The position numbers and the translations under genes were made by a program. The notes beneath the pieces are model-generated. The model ran no database searches and was not told the DNA's origin. It was given only the letters and a program-made list of their open reading frames with translations. This document shows positions 1 through 8,943 of a stretch of DNA of 55,737 bases, one piece after another; the first letter of the stretch is position 1; the number at the start of each line of letters is the position of its first letter. This DNA is from Salinispora pacifica CNR114 (lineage in GTDB: Bacteria; Actinomycetota; Actinomycetes; Mycobacteriales; Micromonosporaceae): NCBI RefSeq assembly GCF_000514775.1, contig NZ_AZWO01000034.1, forward strand, positions 1 to 55,737. Reading direction: 5' to 3'.

Positions 1-1447
1 GGCTCTTCGAAGTTAGGCGAGGTTGAGGTGTCCGCGGTGGCGTCGGGTGGTCGCGGTGCGGGTGCGTAGGCGCTGGTTTTCGGGGTTTCGGAAGCCGTAG
101 GCGTCGCGGGCGACGGTCTTGATGACCCGGTTGGTTCCTTCTGAGCCGGCGTTGGTGATGCCGGTGGTCAGGAACGCGTGGATCTGCGGCCACCAGGTCT
201 CGATGGTGGTGGCGAGTCGGTGTAGTTCGGGCAGGTCAGTGGCAGCGCAGCGGGTGTAGAAGCGGCGTAGCAGCCGGTGGACGTGTTCGCGGTCGGGCTG
301 GGTGCGGGCGGTCGCGAGCAGGTCGAGCAGGTCTTCCTTGGCGTTCCACGCGGCGAGGATCGGGGTGCCGATCTTGGCGGGTAGGGCGTCGAGGGTGTCG
401 GTCAGGCGGTCGACGTGTTTGCCGGGCATGCGAGCCGCCGAGCGGGTCAGCCGGTTGCGCATCCGCCACTCCGGGTCGTTACCGCGGCCACGACGCCCGC
501 GTTGGGTGAGCGTGACCCGGCGGCGGACCTCGGTCACGGCCCGGTTGGCCAGCTGCACGACGTGGAAGTGGTCGGCGACCAGCACCGCGTGCGGCAGCAC
601 TTGCCGGATCGCGGCCTTGAACACGGTGCACATGTCGATCGCGACCGCGCGGATCTGCTCGCGCCAGGCCGGTGGGCGAGCGGCCAGCCAGCCGGTGACA
701 GCGGCGGTGGTGCGGCCTTCGACCTGCGCGAGGAGCCCTTGGCCGCCGGACAAGTCGCAGAAGCCGACGTGCCACCGGTCCGCGGTCGTGGTCCACGAGG
801 CGGCCTGCTCGTCCCAGATCCAGTGCGGTTTGCCCCGGCGGACCTCGTCGATGCCAAGCACCGCGACCGGCTCGGGCTCGGCCGGCAACACCGCAGTGGC
901 GTGGGTGGTGAACGCGGCCGCGACGATCGGCCACGAGACACCGTGGTCGCGGGCGGCCTGCACGATCGTGCGCCCGCCGTCGGCGACCGCCGCCCCAGCC
1001 GCCTGCCGCAACCGGATGGTCAGCCTTGAACGGGCCGGCACCTGGGCGACCTGCTCGGTGAACGACCTGCGCGGACAGGCCGGCGTCGGGCAGTACCAGC
1101 GTCGTTTACGCCAGCGCAGCCTCACCGGCCGCCCAGCGACCGGCAGGTCCCGCGGCCGCGTCGTGGTCCACTGCTTCACCCGCGCTGCTCGCTGCCCGCA
1201 CTGCGGGCAGCATCGTGCCTGTTCACAACTGGTGGACAGGTTCACCACGGGGACGCCGGCGGCGTCCAGCTCGACTCGCTCGGCCACCAGGCCGTCCAGA
1301 CCCAGCAGCCGGGTCGTATCGTTGACCATGCTCGCAGCTCTTCACTTGTGACATCCGAACTAGACACTCAGATGATCACCGATGAGCTGCGAGCCCTTCA
1401 CATCCGGGTCACCGCCAGCCACGAACCCCGCTCAACTTCGAAGAGCC
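1..1447 (-). mobile_element. Complete ISL3-family insertion sequence
   Basis: The first 14 bases of the window reappear as an exact inverted copy at 1434-1447, and both ends contain the palindromic core TTCGAA. The single gene between them is an intact ISL3-type transposase. The left end may begin a base or two before the window, because the right end continues with further C residues. No target duplication can be checked from this side. The element looks complete and recently active. Confidence 0.85.
13..1329 (-). CDS. ISL3-family transposase
   Basis: This 438-residue DDE transposase catalyses movement of the surrounding IS. The N-terminal region carries a zinc-ribbon pattern (CCPQCGQ near residue 40 and a second Cys pair, CPTPACP, near residue 80). 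A helix-turn-helix-like region follows, and the catalytic part contains blocks such as VLGIDEVRRGK, IDMCTVFK and VADHFHVVQLAN, which are typical of ISL3 transposases. The C-terminal segment with TNAGSEGTNRVIK is also characteristic. It starts at ATG 1329 and fills the space between the inverted repeats. The length is normal for the family and the frame is unbroken. Confidence 0.93.
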   Translation of the reverse strand: MVNDTTRLLGLDGLVAERVELDAAGVPVVNLSTSCEQARCCPQCGQRAARVKQWTTTRPRDLPVAGRPVRLRWRKRRWYCPTPACPRRSFTEQVAQVPARSRLTIRLRQAAGAAVADGGRTIVQAARDHGVSWPIVAAAFTTHATAVLPAEPEPVAVLGIDEVRRGKPHWIWDEQAASWTTTADRWHVGFCDLSGGQGLLAQVEGRTTAAVTGWLAARPPAWREQIRAVAIDMCTVFKAAIRQVLPHAVLVADHFHVVQLANRAVTEVRRRVTLTQRGRRGRGNDPEWRMRNRLTRSAARMPGKHVDRLTDTLDALPAKIGTPILAAWNAKEDLLDLLATARTQPDREHVHRLLRRFYTRCAATDLPELHRLATTIETWWPQIHAFLTTGITNAGSEGTNRVIKTVARDAYGFRNPENQRLRTRTATTRRHRGHLNLA

Positions 1448-1527
1448 CCGATGAGCGGACGCGTAGCCAGTAGGGTCAGAAGCCGCCGGGACGGTGAGTA
1501 AGGCCACGGTTCCAGACGGGCACCGGG

Positions 1528-1797
1528 CTATCCTGCCCCGCCCGGCGCAGGCACAATCAGTTGGTCAACGGCCCAGAAGTCGCTGCCGTCCCGGACGTCA
1601 CCGGTCTCCTTCCACTTCACGAGCAGGCGGCGGACCTCGTCGACGGTGAGGATCGTCAGTGCCCACCTGGAGCCGTCAGGAAGGTCGCCGACGGTATCCA
1701 CGTTGGTCACCCACTCCTCGGTCTCGTCGGGATCAAGGAGGAACCGTGCCACAAAGGTCGATTTCATGACGGTCACGTACGGCTCGGTCGCGCCCAT
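1528..1797 (-). CDS. Small hypothetical protein
   Basis: This is an 89-residue reading frame from ATG 1797 (alternative ATG at 1767). The translation looks like a genuine soluble protein: it has alternating hydrophobic and charged stretches, a DPDETEEWV segment and an EVRRLLVKWKETGDVRDG segment. I do not recognise a family. The longer open frame upstream of 1797 is low-complexity Arg/Pro-rich and probably not translated. It sits between the ISL3 element and a transposase scar, so it may be a passenger of older mobile DNA. Confidence 0.45.
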   Translation of the reverse strand: MGATEPYVTVMKSTFVARFLLDPDETEEWVTNVDTVGDLPDGSRWALTILTVDEVRRLLVKWKETGDVRDGSDFWAVDQLIVPAPGGAG

Positions 1798-1891
1798 GAA
1801 CGCCCATCCTGCCGCACGGCTACGAGCAGGTCGGGGTTCGCGGGTGTCGCTCACGCAATCTGCGCTGAGGTCGGCACGGACACGCCCGGGT

Positions 1892-2179
1892 CGTGGCCGA
1901 CAAGGCGTACACATCAAGGCCAACCGCTGCTACCTGGACCGGCGCGGGATCGCCGCGACGGTCCCGTCGAAGGTCGACCAGGACGCCAACCGGGGTAAGG
2001 AGGGGGCCTAGGGTGGGCGGCCACCGGCCTTCGAGCCTGGGCGGTACAAGCAACGCCAGGCCGTGGAGTGCGGTATCAACCGCCTCAAACGCCACCGCGC
2101 CGTGGCCACCCGTTTCGACAAACTCGCCGCGCGTTACGGAGCCACCGTGCACATCGCCGCGATCAACGAGTGGCTATGA
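1892..2179 (+). pseudogene. Remnant of an IS5-type transposase C-terminus
   Basis: Two pieces of the C-terminal half of an IS5/IS4-like transposase can be read in different frames. The first reads ADKAY then RCYLDRRGIAATVPSKVDQD and ends at a stop near 2011. The second resumes as FEPGRYKQRQAVECGINRLK and ends with VHIAAINEWL and a stop at 2179. The ECGINRLK block with the catalytic Glu is typical of this superfamily. At least one frameshift and the missing N-terminus make it non-functional. Confidence 0.75.
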
Positions 2180-2233
2180 CCGACTTCGACACAGGCCCTT
2201 GGTCGCCCCGGCGCGCCCAGGACTCCGCCGACG

Positions 2234-2497
2234 TCACCCCAGCGCCGGCGGGCCGACCGTGTCCGCCCTCACCGTGAAGTGAGTTCTTCCCGAACGCGTT
2301 CCACCAACCGTTACCCGAACAGATCCGCCGCGCCGAGCGGTGCGCTCAGCCATCGCCTGTCCGGCATCGCGGGCGGCATCGACCAGCAACCGGTACCGAA
2401 CTCCGGTCATCACGGTGACGTCGACCGGCGCGCGACCGCTCGACGTCACGCCACGATTACGCTCACGGGCCACCCGCACGATCATCGCAGAGTTCAC
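2234..2497 (-). CDS. Hypothetical small protein
   Basis: This 87-residue frame starts at GTG 2497, and that start overlaps the stop of the preceding minus-strand frame by four bases (GTGA), an arrangement typical of translationally coupled genes. The sequence (VTVMTGVRYRLLVDAARDAGQAMAERTARRG) looks helical and plausible but matches no family I know. It may belong to an eroded plasmid or phage-like segment. The confidence rests only on the coupling and composition. Confidence 0.3.
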   Translation of the reverse strand: MNSAMIVRVARERNRGVTSSGRAPVDVTVMTGVRYRLLVDAARDAGQAMAERTARRGGSVRVTVGGTRSGRTHFTVRADTVGPPALG

Positions 2498-2660
2498 GGG
2501 GGTACGGCTTGGCGCAGCTCGGCCAGGCGACGTGCTCGTACGGTGTCCAGGACGCGGACCCGGCGGGTGGCGTGGTCGGTGACCGCCGGGCGCACCTTCC
2601 GGCGCCGGTCGGCCCAGGTGTCGAAGAAGCGGGCCTCGCGGAGTACGGGGAGGTCAGCTG
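2494..2660 (-). pseudogene. Truncated 3' end of an unrecognised gene
   Basis: Read on the minus strand, this stretch encodes a coherent peptide with the segments LREARFFDTWADRRRK, VTDHATRRVRVLDT and RRLAELRQAVPP, ending in TGA at 2494. No start codon or upstream portion is available before the oppositely oriented response-regulator gene begins at 2682. It is probably the tail of a gene whose front was deleted when the two-component genes came to lie here. The family is unknown. Confidence 0.35.
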
Positions 2661-2681
2661 AGGTGGCTCCGGTCGGACGAG

Positions 2682-3398
2682 ATGTGGCACAGTCCGGTGG
2701 TGTCCGTGCCCACTATCCTCCTCGCCGAGGACGATCCCGCCATCCGCCGCGCCGTCGAGCAGTCCCTGCTGCTCGAGGGCTACCACGTCGTCGCCACGGG
2801 TGACGGCCTTGAGGCGATTGCCGCGGTCCGCCGGGACAACCCGGACCTACTCGTCCTGGATGTGATGATGCCCGGCCTGGACGGTCTCACGGTCTGCCGG
2901 GTCCTGCGGGCACAGGGCGACTGGACCCCGATCCTTGTGCTGACCGCACGAACCCAGGTCTCCGACCGTGTCGCTGGGCTCGACGCCGGCGCGGACGACT
3001 ACCTTGTCAAGCCCTTCGAGCCGGAGGAACTCCTGGCCAGGTTGCGCGCCCTGCTGCGCCGGGCGGCCCCGAGCATCGGCCCAGACAGCCCTGCCAGCGA
3101 CGAGTTGGCAGCAGCCGGGGTACGGCTCGACCTGGCAGCGCGCCGAGCATGGCGGGGTGGTGCGGAGATCATCCTGTCGCGGACGGAATTCGACCTGCTC
3201 GAACTGCTGATTCGTAACTGCGGGGTGGTGCTGGACCGCACCACGATTCACGACCGCATCTGGGGCTACGACTTCGGCACTGGTTCGAAGAACCTGAGCG
3301 TCTTCATCAGCTACCTGCGGCGCAAGCTGGCCCGCCCAGGCGCACCCGAGATCATTCACACGGTCCGGGGAGTCGGGTACACGCTCCGCGAATCATGA
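2682..3398 (+). CDS. OmpR-family response regulator
   Basis: This 238-residue two-domain response regulator has a receiver domain starting at TILLAEDDPAIRR, which carries the acidic pair. The phosphoacceptor Asp is in LLVLDVMMPG, followed by LTARTQ and LVKPFEPEELLARL (conserved Thr and Lys). The C-terminal winged-helix DNA-binding domain includes LSRTEFDLLELLIRN and RGVGYTLRES. The gene overlaps the downstream histidine kinase by four bases (ATGA), so the two form a classical pair. The start is ATG 2682 with a weak GGACGAG upstream; GTG 2700 is an equally reasonable start. It resembles MprA/CutR-type regulators. The target genes are unknown; the divergent acyltransferase suggests an envelope role. 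Confidence 0.93.
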   Translation: MWHSPVVSVPTILLAEDDPAIRRAVEQSLLLEGYHVVATGDGLEAIAAVRRDNPDLLVLDVMMPGLDGLTVCRVLRAQGDWTPILVLTARTQVSDRVAGLDAGADDYLVKPFEPEELLARLRALLRRAAPSIGPDSPASDELAAAGVRLDLAARRAWRGGAEIILSRTEFDLLELLIRNCGVVLDRTTIHDRIWGYDFGTGSKNLSVFISYLRRKLARPGAPEIIHTVRGVGYTLRES

Positions 3399-4783
3399 CT
3401 CTGCGTGACATGACCCGACCCAGCTTGCGCCTGACCTTCTCCCTGCTGTTCGCCACGGTCGCGGCGGTGGTCGCCGTCGGTGTCGGCGCGCTGAGCTATG
3501 GTCAGGCGTCCGGGTTGATCTGGCAGGAGACCGACGACGACTTCGACCGGGCGACGGAGGCCGTGGCGGAGCTGACGATTGACGCCGGTGACCTGACGCC
3601 GGAGGACCTGGTCGAGCTGGACGACGATCTCGGTGTTGATCTCGGTGATGTCCTCGCTGGATCCGACACGCTCATCGGCCAGATCCTCGGACCCGGAGGG
3701 CAGGTCGTTGACGAGGGTCACCCCCAGCCGCTTCCGGTGTCCTACACGGACCGGGCGGTGGCCGCGGCCGGGGATCCGGGGCACACCCGGAGCAGCGAAG
3801 CACAGCTGGATCACACTCGGGTACGAATTATCACGGTCGCGCTCGGTGGAGGACGCGGAGCTATCCAGGTGGCACAACAGCTCAGCGAGGTGGATTCGCT
3901 ACTCACGAGCCTCAGGACCAGAATCACGGCGGTCGGCGTCGCGATCTCGCTGGCGGCCGGGGTGTGTGGCTGGTTCGTGGCGACCCGGGTGACCCGCGGC
4001 CTTGTTCGACTGACCAGGGTGGCGGAGGAGGTAGCGGTCACCGGAAGGCTGGATCTTCCCGTGCCGGCGGGTGGGCGAGACGAGGTCGGCCGCCTCGGCA
4101 CGGCCTTCGACCGGATGCTGGGTCAGCTCGCCCGGTCCAGGGACGCCCAGCAACGACTGGTGCAGGAGGCAGGCCATGAGCTACGCACTCCACTGACCAG
4201 CATGCGGACCAACATCGCCCTGCTGCACCGGTTCGACGAACTGCCCCTGGCCGCCCGCGGTCCACTGCTGACCGACCTCACGATGGAGTCCAGGGAATTG
4301 ATCAAGCTGGTGAACGAGCTGGTGGAGCTTGCGACGGACACCCGAGAACTGGAGGCGACCGAGCCCGTTGATTTCGCGGAGATCGCGGGAAGGGTTGCCC
4401 AGCGGTTCCGTACCCGATCCAGCCGGGAGATCACGACGCAGGCCGACGATACCGTCGTCACCGGCCGGCCACAGGCCCTGGAACGAGCCCTCACCAACCT
4501 TGTCGAGAACGCCACCAAGTTCGATTCCTCCGGGGCCCCGGTGGAGATCGTGATCCACCGGGGCCGGGTCGAGGTGAGGGACCGCGGACCCGGGATACCA
4601 GACCTACCCGAAGGGCGGCTCTTCGACCGGTTTTACCGGGCTCCCGAGGCCCAGGGCATGCGCGGCTCGGGGCTGGGCCTGGCGATCGTCCGGGATGTGG
4701 TGACCGCTCACGGCGGGACGGTGTTCGCGGGTAACCGCGACGGTGGGGGCGCCACGATCGGCTTCGAGCTGCCGGAGCGCTGA
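3395..4783 (+). CDS. Sensor histidine kinase (MprB-like)
   Basis: This 462-residue membrane kinase partners the regulator just upstream. A first membrane helix (about residues 12-34), an extracytoplasmic domain of about 130 residues rich in Asp/Glu, and a second helix (about 172-195) precede a HAMP linker. The dimerisation and phosphotransfer box is GHELRTPLTSMRTN. The ATPase domain shows the N box NLVENATKF, the G1 box VRDRGPGIP and the G2 box GSGLGLAIV. All catalytic motifs are intact. The start codon overlaps the regulator's stop. The acidic sensor domain could bind cations or cationic peptides, but nothing in the sequence fixes the signal. Confidence 0.93.
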   Translation: MTLRDMTRPSLRLTFSLLFATVAAVVAVGVGALSYGQASGLIWQETDDDFDRATEAVAELTIDAGDLTPEDLVELDDDLGVDLGDVLAGSDTLIGQILGPGGQVVDEGHPQPLPVSYTDRAVAAAGDPGHTRSSEAQLDHTRVRIITVALGGGRGAIQVAQQLSEVDSLLTSLRTRITAVGVAISLAAGVCGWFVATRVTRGLVRLTRVAEEVAVTGRLDLPVPAGGRDEVGRLGTAFDRMLGQLARSRDAQQRLVQEAGHELRTPLTSMRTNIALLHRFDELPLAARGPLLTDLTMESRELIKLVNELVELATDTRELEATEPVDFAEIAGRVAQRFRTRSSREITTQADDTVVTGRPQALERALTNLVENATKFDSSGAPVEIVIHRGRVEVRDRGPGIPDLPEGRLFDRFYRAPEAQGMRGSGLGLAIVRDVVTAHGGTVFAGNRDGGGATIGFELPER

Positions 4784-4874
4784 ACCGATCATCTGGCGCT
4801 CACAAGCCCAACCTCGGCCCCGAGGATGAGTGGCCGCCATGTGGCCCCCCTTTGTGTCGTCGGCCTGCGGACCT

Positions 4875-6047
4875 TCACGCACGCGCCGGGGACCGTTTCC
4901 TGCCTCCGCCCAGCAGCGAGGGACGTCTGCGGGCAGCAAGGTCCTCGACCCAGCCGAACACACACGCCGCGACCAGGACCAGCGAGAACTCCACGCAGAT
5001 CATGGCCAGCGCCTCCGGCATCGGCCACCCGGCGAACACGCCGTCCTCACTCAGCCACCACACCAGCGGCAGCAACGGGTAGTGCCAGAGGTAGATGGTC
5101 ACCGCCCGGGAGTTCATCCGTTCGCTCAGCACACGGAGTGGGGCGATCCGGTCGATCAGCCCGGCACCCGGCCGGAAGCGTAGCAACACCAAGGCGAAAG
5201 CGAGTGACAGCAGCGTATTCAACATCAGGCTGTCATAGAGGCTCAGAGAGCTGAATTCGATCTCTTGCTCGGCCCGGTAGGTCCACCACAGGCCTACGGC
5301 TGTCAGCCCGCCGGCCAGGAGCATGGTGGCCCAGCCGCTGATGCGGGACAACAGACCGTCGTGGTGAGCGAATCCCAGCAGCCAGCAGGCCAGGTAGACG
5401 ACGAAGCTGCTCAACAGCCCTTCCGAGCCGCTCAGCGTCGAGCTTAGGATCCCCTGCTCCCCGACGGTTGACAGGTCGAGGGCAACCACCCCGCACACCG
5501 CCACAGCCAGCACCGCCCAGGGACTCAGGCGGAAGATGCGCAGCAGCAGGGGCGAGAGCAGCACGAACCACAGGTACGCGCGCAGGTACCACAGCACGCC
5601 GGTGAAACCGCCACCGAGCTCGGACTCGCCGGCGGGTGGGTCACCCACCGGCAGGAGCCAGAAGAGATACTGCCACGTTGGGCGGAACGGCTCATCCGAC
5701 CCGTGTGCCTCCCACCACATCAACGGCAGGGCCACCGCCGCCACCATCCACAGCGGGGGTAGTAGCCGACGCATCCTGCCCCGAATGACGGTCGTGACTC
5801 CCTTCCGGCGGTCGAGGGACGCAGCCATCATCGCTCCACCGAGCGTGAACATGATGCCCATGGATGGAAAGGCCAGCGTCATCCAGGGTGCCCCGGCGGT
5901 GTGTAGCACCACCACGCGAAGGATGGCGACGGACCGCAGGAGGTCAAGGTAGCGGTCTCGTCCCACCGCTGGCGGGGTCGATGAGGCAGCACTGTCTGCC
6001 CCCTCATCGCCGGTCGACGGAGCGGTGTTTTTCCTGGTGTTGAGCAA
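4875..6047 (-). CDS. Acyltransferase-3 family membrane protein
   Basis: This 390-residue polytopic protein has about ten predicted membrane helices. It begins with the family signature RDRYLDLLRSVAILRVVVLHTA, in which the His after the first helix is conserved in OafA-type acyltransferases. Such proteins move acyl groups from the cytoplasm onto sugars, lipids or antibiotics at the outer membrane face. The start is TTG 6047, preceded by GAGGAAG at a good distance. It converges on the histidine kinase and is separated from the biosynthetic genes by an IS3 scar, so I would not assign it to the cluster. The substrate is unknown. Confidence 0.85.
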   Translation of the reverse strand: MLNTRKNTAPSTGDEGADSAASSTPPAVGRDRYLDLLRSVAILRVVVLHTAGAPWMTLAFPSMGIMFTLGGAMMAASLDRRKGVTTVIRGRMRRLLPPLWMVAAVALPLMWWEAHGSDEPFRPTWQYLFWLLPVGDPPAGESELGGGFTGVLWYLRAYLWFVLLSPLLLRIFRLSPWAVLAVAVCGVVALDLSTVGEQGILSSTLSGSEGLLSSFVVYLACWLLGFAHHDGLLSRISGWATMLLAGGLTAVGLWWTYRAEQEIEFSSLSLYDSLMLNTLLSLAFALVLLRFRPGAGLIDRIAPLRVLSERMNSRAVTIYLWHYPLLPLVWWLSEDGVFAGWPMPEALAMICVEFSLVLVAACVFGWVEDLAARRRPSLLGGGRKRSPARA

Positions 6048-6106
6048 CAGACGTCTTCCTCACTCGGTGAATCCACAAAGGTGGCGACGCACCGCCGGAC
6101 CGGTGA

Positions 6107-6560
6107 GTGGGAGGTGCGCAGCTTCGGCAGGCCTCACGATGGCAGCGCAAGGTGAAGGCACGTCTGGAAAAGGGTAAGAAGCAGTCAAGAACCGGCCAGC
6201 GTTTCGGCGTCGGCCACAGCACCTTCTGCAGTGGCTGCCCGCCCCCACGGCGCCCGACAGCTCCCGCCGAGCCGCATGAACGCGGACATCGGTGGAATCG
6301 CAAGGCGGTGGCCCGACTGATGCGGCTGGCCGGTATCGAGGGCGCCCACCGCCGGCGCCGCGGTCAGTCCCGCCGCCAGGCCTCGTCCACGGCGACCGCG
6401 TCGGACCTGGTCCAGCGGCAGTTCACCACCACGACCGCAGCCAACCGGCGGTGGTCACCGACCTCCTACCTGCGCACCGGGGAAGGGTTCCGCAACCTCG
6501 CCGTCCTGGTCGACGCCTACTCCCGGCGAGTTGTCAGGTGGGGCGAAGGCCGAGCATTCG
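6107..6560 (+). pseudogene. IS3-family transposase (orfB) remnant
   Basis: The segment encodes NRKAVARLMRLAGIEGAHRRRRG, then ASDLVQRQF and FRNLAVLVDAYSRRVVRW, which is the HTH-to-catalytic-core stretch of an IS3 orfB. The N-terminal part before about 6270 is out of frame and degenerate, and everything after the first catalytic region is replaced by the 3' end of the acyl-CoA ligase gene on the other strand. It therefore marks an old insertion or recombination point at the left border of the biosynthetic cluster. Confidence 0.75.
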
Positions 6561-6573
6561 CGCACCCGGCCGG

Positions 6574-8169
6574 TCAGGAGGCGGTGCCGGCGGTGCGCGG
6601 GGCACCGGTGGTAGGTGCGCGCGCGCCACCGTCCTCGGCGCGCAGTACCCGGCGCAGCACCTTGCCGGTGGGATTGCGCGGGAGGCTATCGAGGAATCGG
6701 TATCCCACCGGCACCTTGTAGTCCGCGATCCAGCCGCGGAGGAACAGCATCAACTGGCGCGGCGACACCTGCGCGCCGGGGGCCAGCACGACGGCCGCGT
6801 GGACCACTTCACCCCAGCGCGGGTGCGGTACGCCGTAGACGGCCACGTCGGCGACGTGCGGGTGGGTCCGGATCACGTTCTCCACCTCGACCGGGTAGAT
6901 GTTCTGGCCGGCCACGATGATCGTGTCGTTGATCCGGTCCCGCAGATACAGGTAGCCGTCGTCGTCGAGGTAGCCGCTGTCGCCCATGCGCAGCCAGCCG
7001 TCTACCTTCATCGCGGCGGTCTCGTCCGGCCGGTTGGCGTACTCGATGAACTCGGCCGGGGTGCGTACGCAGATCCGGCCTGGCTGCCCGGGTGGCAGCT
7101 CGACGCCGGCCTCGTCGAGGATACGCAGATCATTGCCGGGACAGATCCGCCCCGCCGAGCCGAGCTTGGGGTGACCGGGGGTGTGTTCGTCGGCGCGTAG
7201 GCAGGTGACAAAGCTGCCCGTCTCGGCGGCGGCGTACGCCTGCACCAGGTCGCAGTCGAACTCGCGCATGCAGCGTTCCTGCAGTTCCGGGGAGATCGGC
7301 GAACCACCGTAGACGATCTTGCGCAGGGACCGGAACCGATGCGGGCCAGCGTCCGGCTCCGACAGCACTATCTGCAGCATGGCGGGGGCGGCCCACAAAG
7401 TTGTCACGGCATGACGTTCGATCAACGCGCCCGCCTCGCCGGCCACGAACGACTGCATCACGATGCTGGTCGCGCCGACGCTCAGGCTGTGCATGAACCA
7501 CGCGTAGCCGCCGGCGTGCAGGCCAGGAAAGGCGCTGAGACTGCGGTCCTCCGGCCGCCAGTCGATCCAGTCCACGCCGGCGCGTCGCATGTTGTCGATG
7601 AACGTGAAGAATGTGCGGTGCGCCAGTATGACGCCCTTGGGTAGTCCGGTGGTGCCGCTGGTGTACATCTGCGCCACGGGGTCGTCGGTGTCCACTGGTA
7701 GATCCAGGTCGTGTGTCGGGCCGCCAGCGAACCACCGCAGAAATCTGCCGTAGCGCGCTCCCGGCGCGTCCATGTCGACCATTTGTCGCAGCGCGGCCAG
7801 GTCCGCCCGCAGCGGTTCGATCACCGACACGAACTCGTGCTCGACGAAGAGGATCTCCGCCGTGGAGTCGCGCAGCACATGGTTGATTTCCACTGTGGTG
7901 AGTCGAGGATTGACCGGCACCAGCACCGCGCCGATCTTCGCGCACGCGATGGCAATCGTGTAGAAGTGGTGTGACTCGCGGCCGAGATAGGCGACGCGGG
8001 AGCCTCGGTCGAGGCCGTCCCGCAGCAGAGCGTGCCCGACACGGTTGCTCTCAGCGTGCAGCTCCGCGTAGCTGACCCGCACGTCCTCGAAGAGGATCGC
8101 GGCCACGTCCGGCCGATGCCGGGCGTGCTCCGCGATGCGCGCGGCGATGGTGTGCTCGTAGGAGATCAT
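6574..8169 (-). CDS. Acyl-CoA/acyl-ACP synthetase (ANL superfamily)
   Basis: This 531-residue adenylate-forming ligase activates a carboxylic acid as acyl-AMP and passes it to a thiol. Motifs in order: the P-loop MYTSGTTGLPKG, YAAAETGS, the hinge region GDSGYLDDDGYLYLRDR, and the C-terminal catalytic Lys in NPTGKVLRR. The ATG at 8169 overlaps the stop of the upstream carrier protein (ATGA), which indicates strict coupling and suggests the ligase loads that carrier. Length and motifs are complete; the last 20 or so residues are low-complexity. The substrate is not readable from the sequence; a medium-to-long acyl group or an amino-acid-derived acid are both possible. It lies downstream of a SARP-type repeat. 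Confidence 0.93.
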   Translation of the reverse strand: MISYEHTIAARIAEHARHRPDVAAILFEDVRVSYAELHAESNRVGHALLRDGLDRGSRVAYLGRESHHFYTIAIACAKIGAVLVPVNPRLTTVEINHVLRDSTAEILFVEHEFVSVIEPLRADLAALRQMVDMDAPGARYGRFLRWFAGGPTHDLDLPVDTDDPVAQMYTSGTTGLPKGVILAHRTFFTFIDNMRRAGVDWIDWRPEDRSLSAFPGLHAGGYAWFMHSLSVGATSIVMQSFVAGEAGALIERHAVTTLWAAPAMLQIVLSEPDAGPHRFRSLRKIVYGGSPISPELQERCMREFDCDLVQAYAAAETGSFVTCLRADEHTPGHPKLGSAGRICPGNDLRILDEAGVELPPGQPGRICVRTPAEFIEYANRPDETAAMKVDGWLRMGDSGYLDDDGYLYLRDRINDTIIVAGQNIYPVEVENVIRTHPHVADVAVYGVPHPRWGEVVHAAVVLAPGAQVSPRQLMLFLRGWIADYKVPVGYRFLDSLPRNPTGKVLRRVLRAEDGGARAPTTGAPRTAGTAS

Positions 8170-8567
8170 GCCGCCCCTGCGCCCATCTCGTGCAGAACGT
8201 TGTCCCAGAGCACTCGGGTTATCGCAGGTGGTAACGCGGTCGGCGGCGAGGCGGATTGCGGGAACATGTCGGGCAGCACGTCGGTCGTAAGGTAGTCGAT
8301 CACCTGGGCGACCGTGCAACTGTTGAATAACACGGAACTGTGCAGATTCTGACCGAGCAGGTCGGAGAGGCGATGTTGCACCTCGCCGATGAGAACCGAC
8401 GACATGCCGAGTGCGAACAGACTCTCGTGCAACGGCACGGGCTCGTCGTCCGGAATGAGGAGTACCGCCCGGAACTGTTCGGTCACCATGGATTCCAGCT
8501 CCGCGCGGCGCTCGGAAGCCGGCAGGTGCCTCAGTCGTTCGACGGCTGGAGCGCGTGTGGTGGTCAT
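8166..8567 (-). CDS. Discrete acyl carrier protein
   Basis: This 133-residue protein has one carrier domain whose phosphopantetheine-attachment Ser lies in LGMSSVLIGEVQ. It has an N-terminal helical extension (LPASERRAELESMVTEQFRAVLL), the form usually seen on PKS-type carrier proteins, and a C-terminal extension of about 35 residues. It shares this layout with the second discrete carrier protein at 19466-19771. Translation is coupled to the ligase that follows. It probably holds the acyl group activated by that ligase. The ATG at 8567 is preceded by GGGGAGG-like sequence. The gene sits about 100 bases after a three-copy 11-bp-period SARP-type repeat. Confidence 0.9.
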   Translation of the reverse strand: MTTTRAPAVERLRHLPASERRAELESMVTEQFRAVLLIPDDEPVPLHESLFALGMSSVLIGEVQHRLSDLLGQNLHSSVLFNSCTVAQVIDYLTTDVLPDMFPQSASPPTALPPAITRVLWDNVLHEMGAGAA

Positions 8568-8943
8568 TCATTTCCTCCCCATCATGAACGACAACGAACT
8601 GCGCAGTGGTCCTCAGCCCAGTGGTTGTGGGGTTCCCACCCAGTTAACTATTAGATCAGTTGATCTTTACGTCACGCTGACCCGACGCTGATCCGGCCCG
8701 ATGCTCCTGAGCCGCGTAAATGATATTGGACGATTCTCTGGGGTTGCGAGGATAGGCCCACGACCGGGAAACGTTGCCGGGGCAGTCCGCAGTTCAAGGC
8801 CCAGCCTGCAACTGGTCGTCAAGACCGGTAGCCGGTAGACCGATCGCGGCTGTGGCCTGCGATCCGGAGGTCCACGAGGGCATCCGGGACGATCCGGCCT
8901 GCCCGTGGCGCGGCCGCACGGGCAGGTCGGCCAGGTCGGGCGG
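8568..8943. other. Intergenic region upstream of the carrier protein/ligase operon
   Basis: This 376-base gap separates the carrier-protein/ligase operon from the 3' end of the exporter gene. The first 130 bases hold the SARP-type repeat and a probable minus-strand promoter. In 8700-8943 I see no gene, no tRNA and no strong hairpin. Open frames there have poor codon structure. Confidence 0.6.
8665..8693 (-). promoter_or_regulatory. SARP-type direct repeats before carrier protein/ligase operon
   Basis: On the minus strand three heptamers follow each other with exact 11-base period: GATCAGC, GGTCAGC, CGTAAAG, each separated by four bases. About 8-15 bases downstream lies the AT-rich stretch CTAATAGT, which can serve as the -10 region. 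SARP activators bind heptameric repeats with 11-bp spacing placed just upstream of the -10 box. The first two copies match the repeats at seven other cluster promoters closely; the third is weaker. Confidence 0.7.

Noticed and set aside
13..1029. Long plus-strand frames opposite the ISL3 transposase
   Set aside because: They are shadows with low-complexity Arg/Ser/Pro composition; the minus frame has full transposase motifs and the IS ends.
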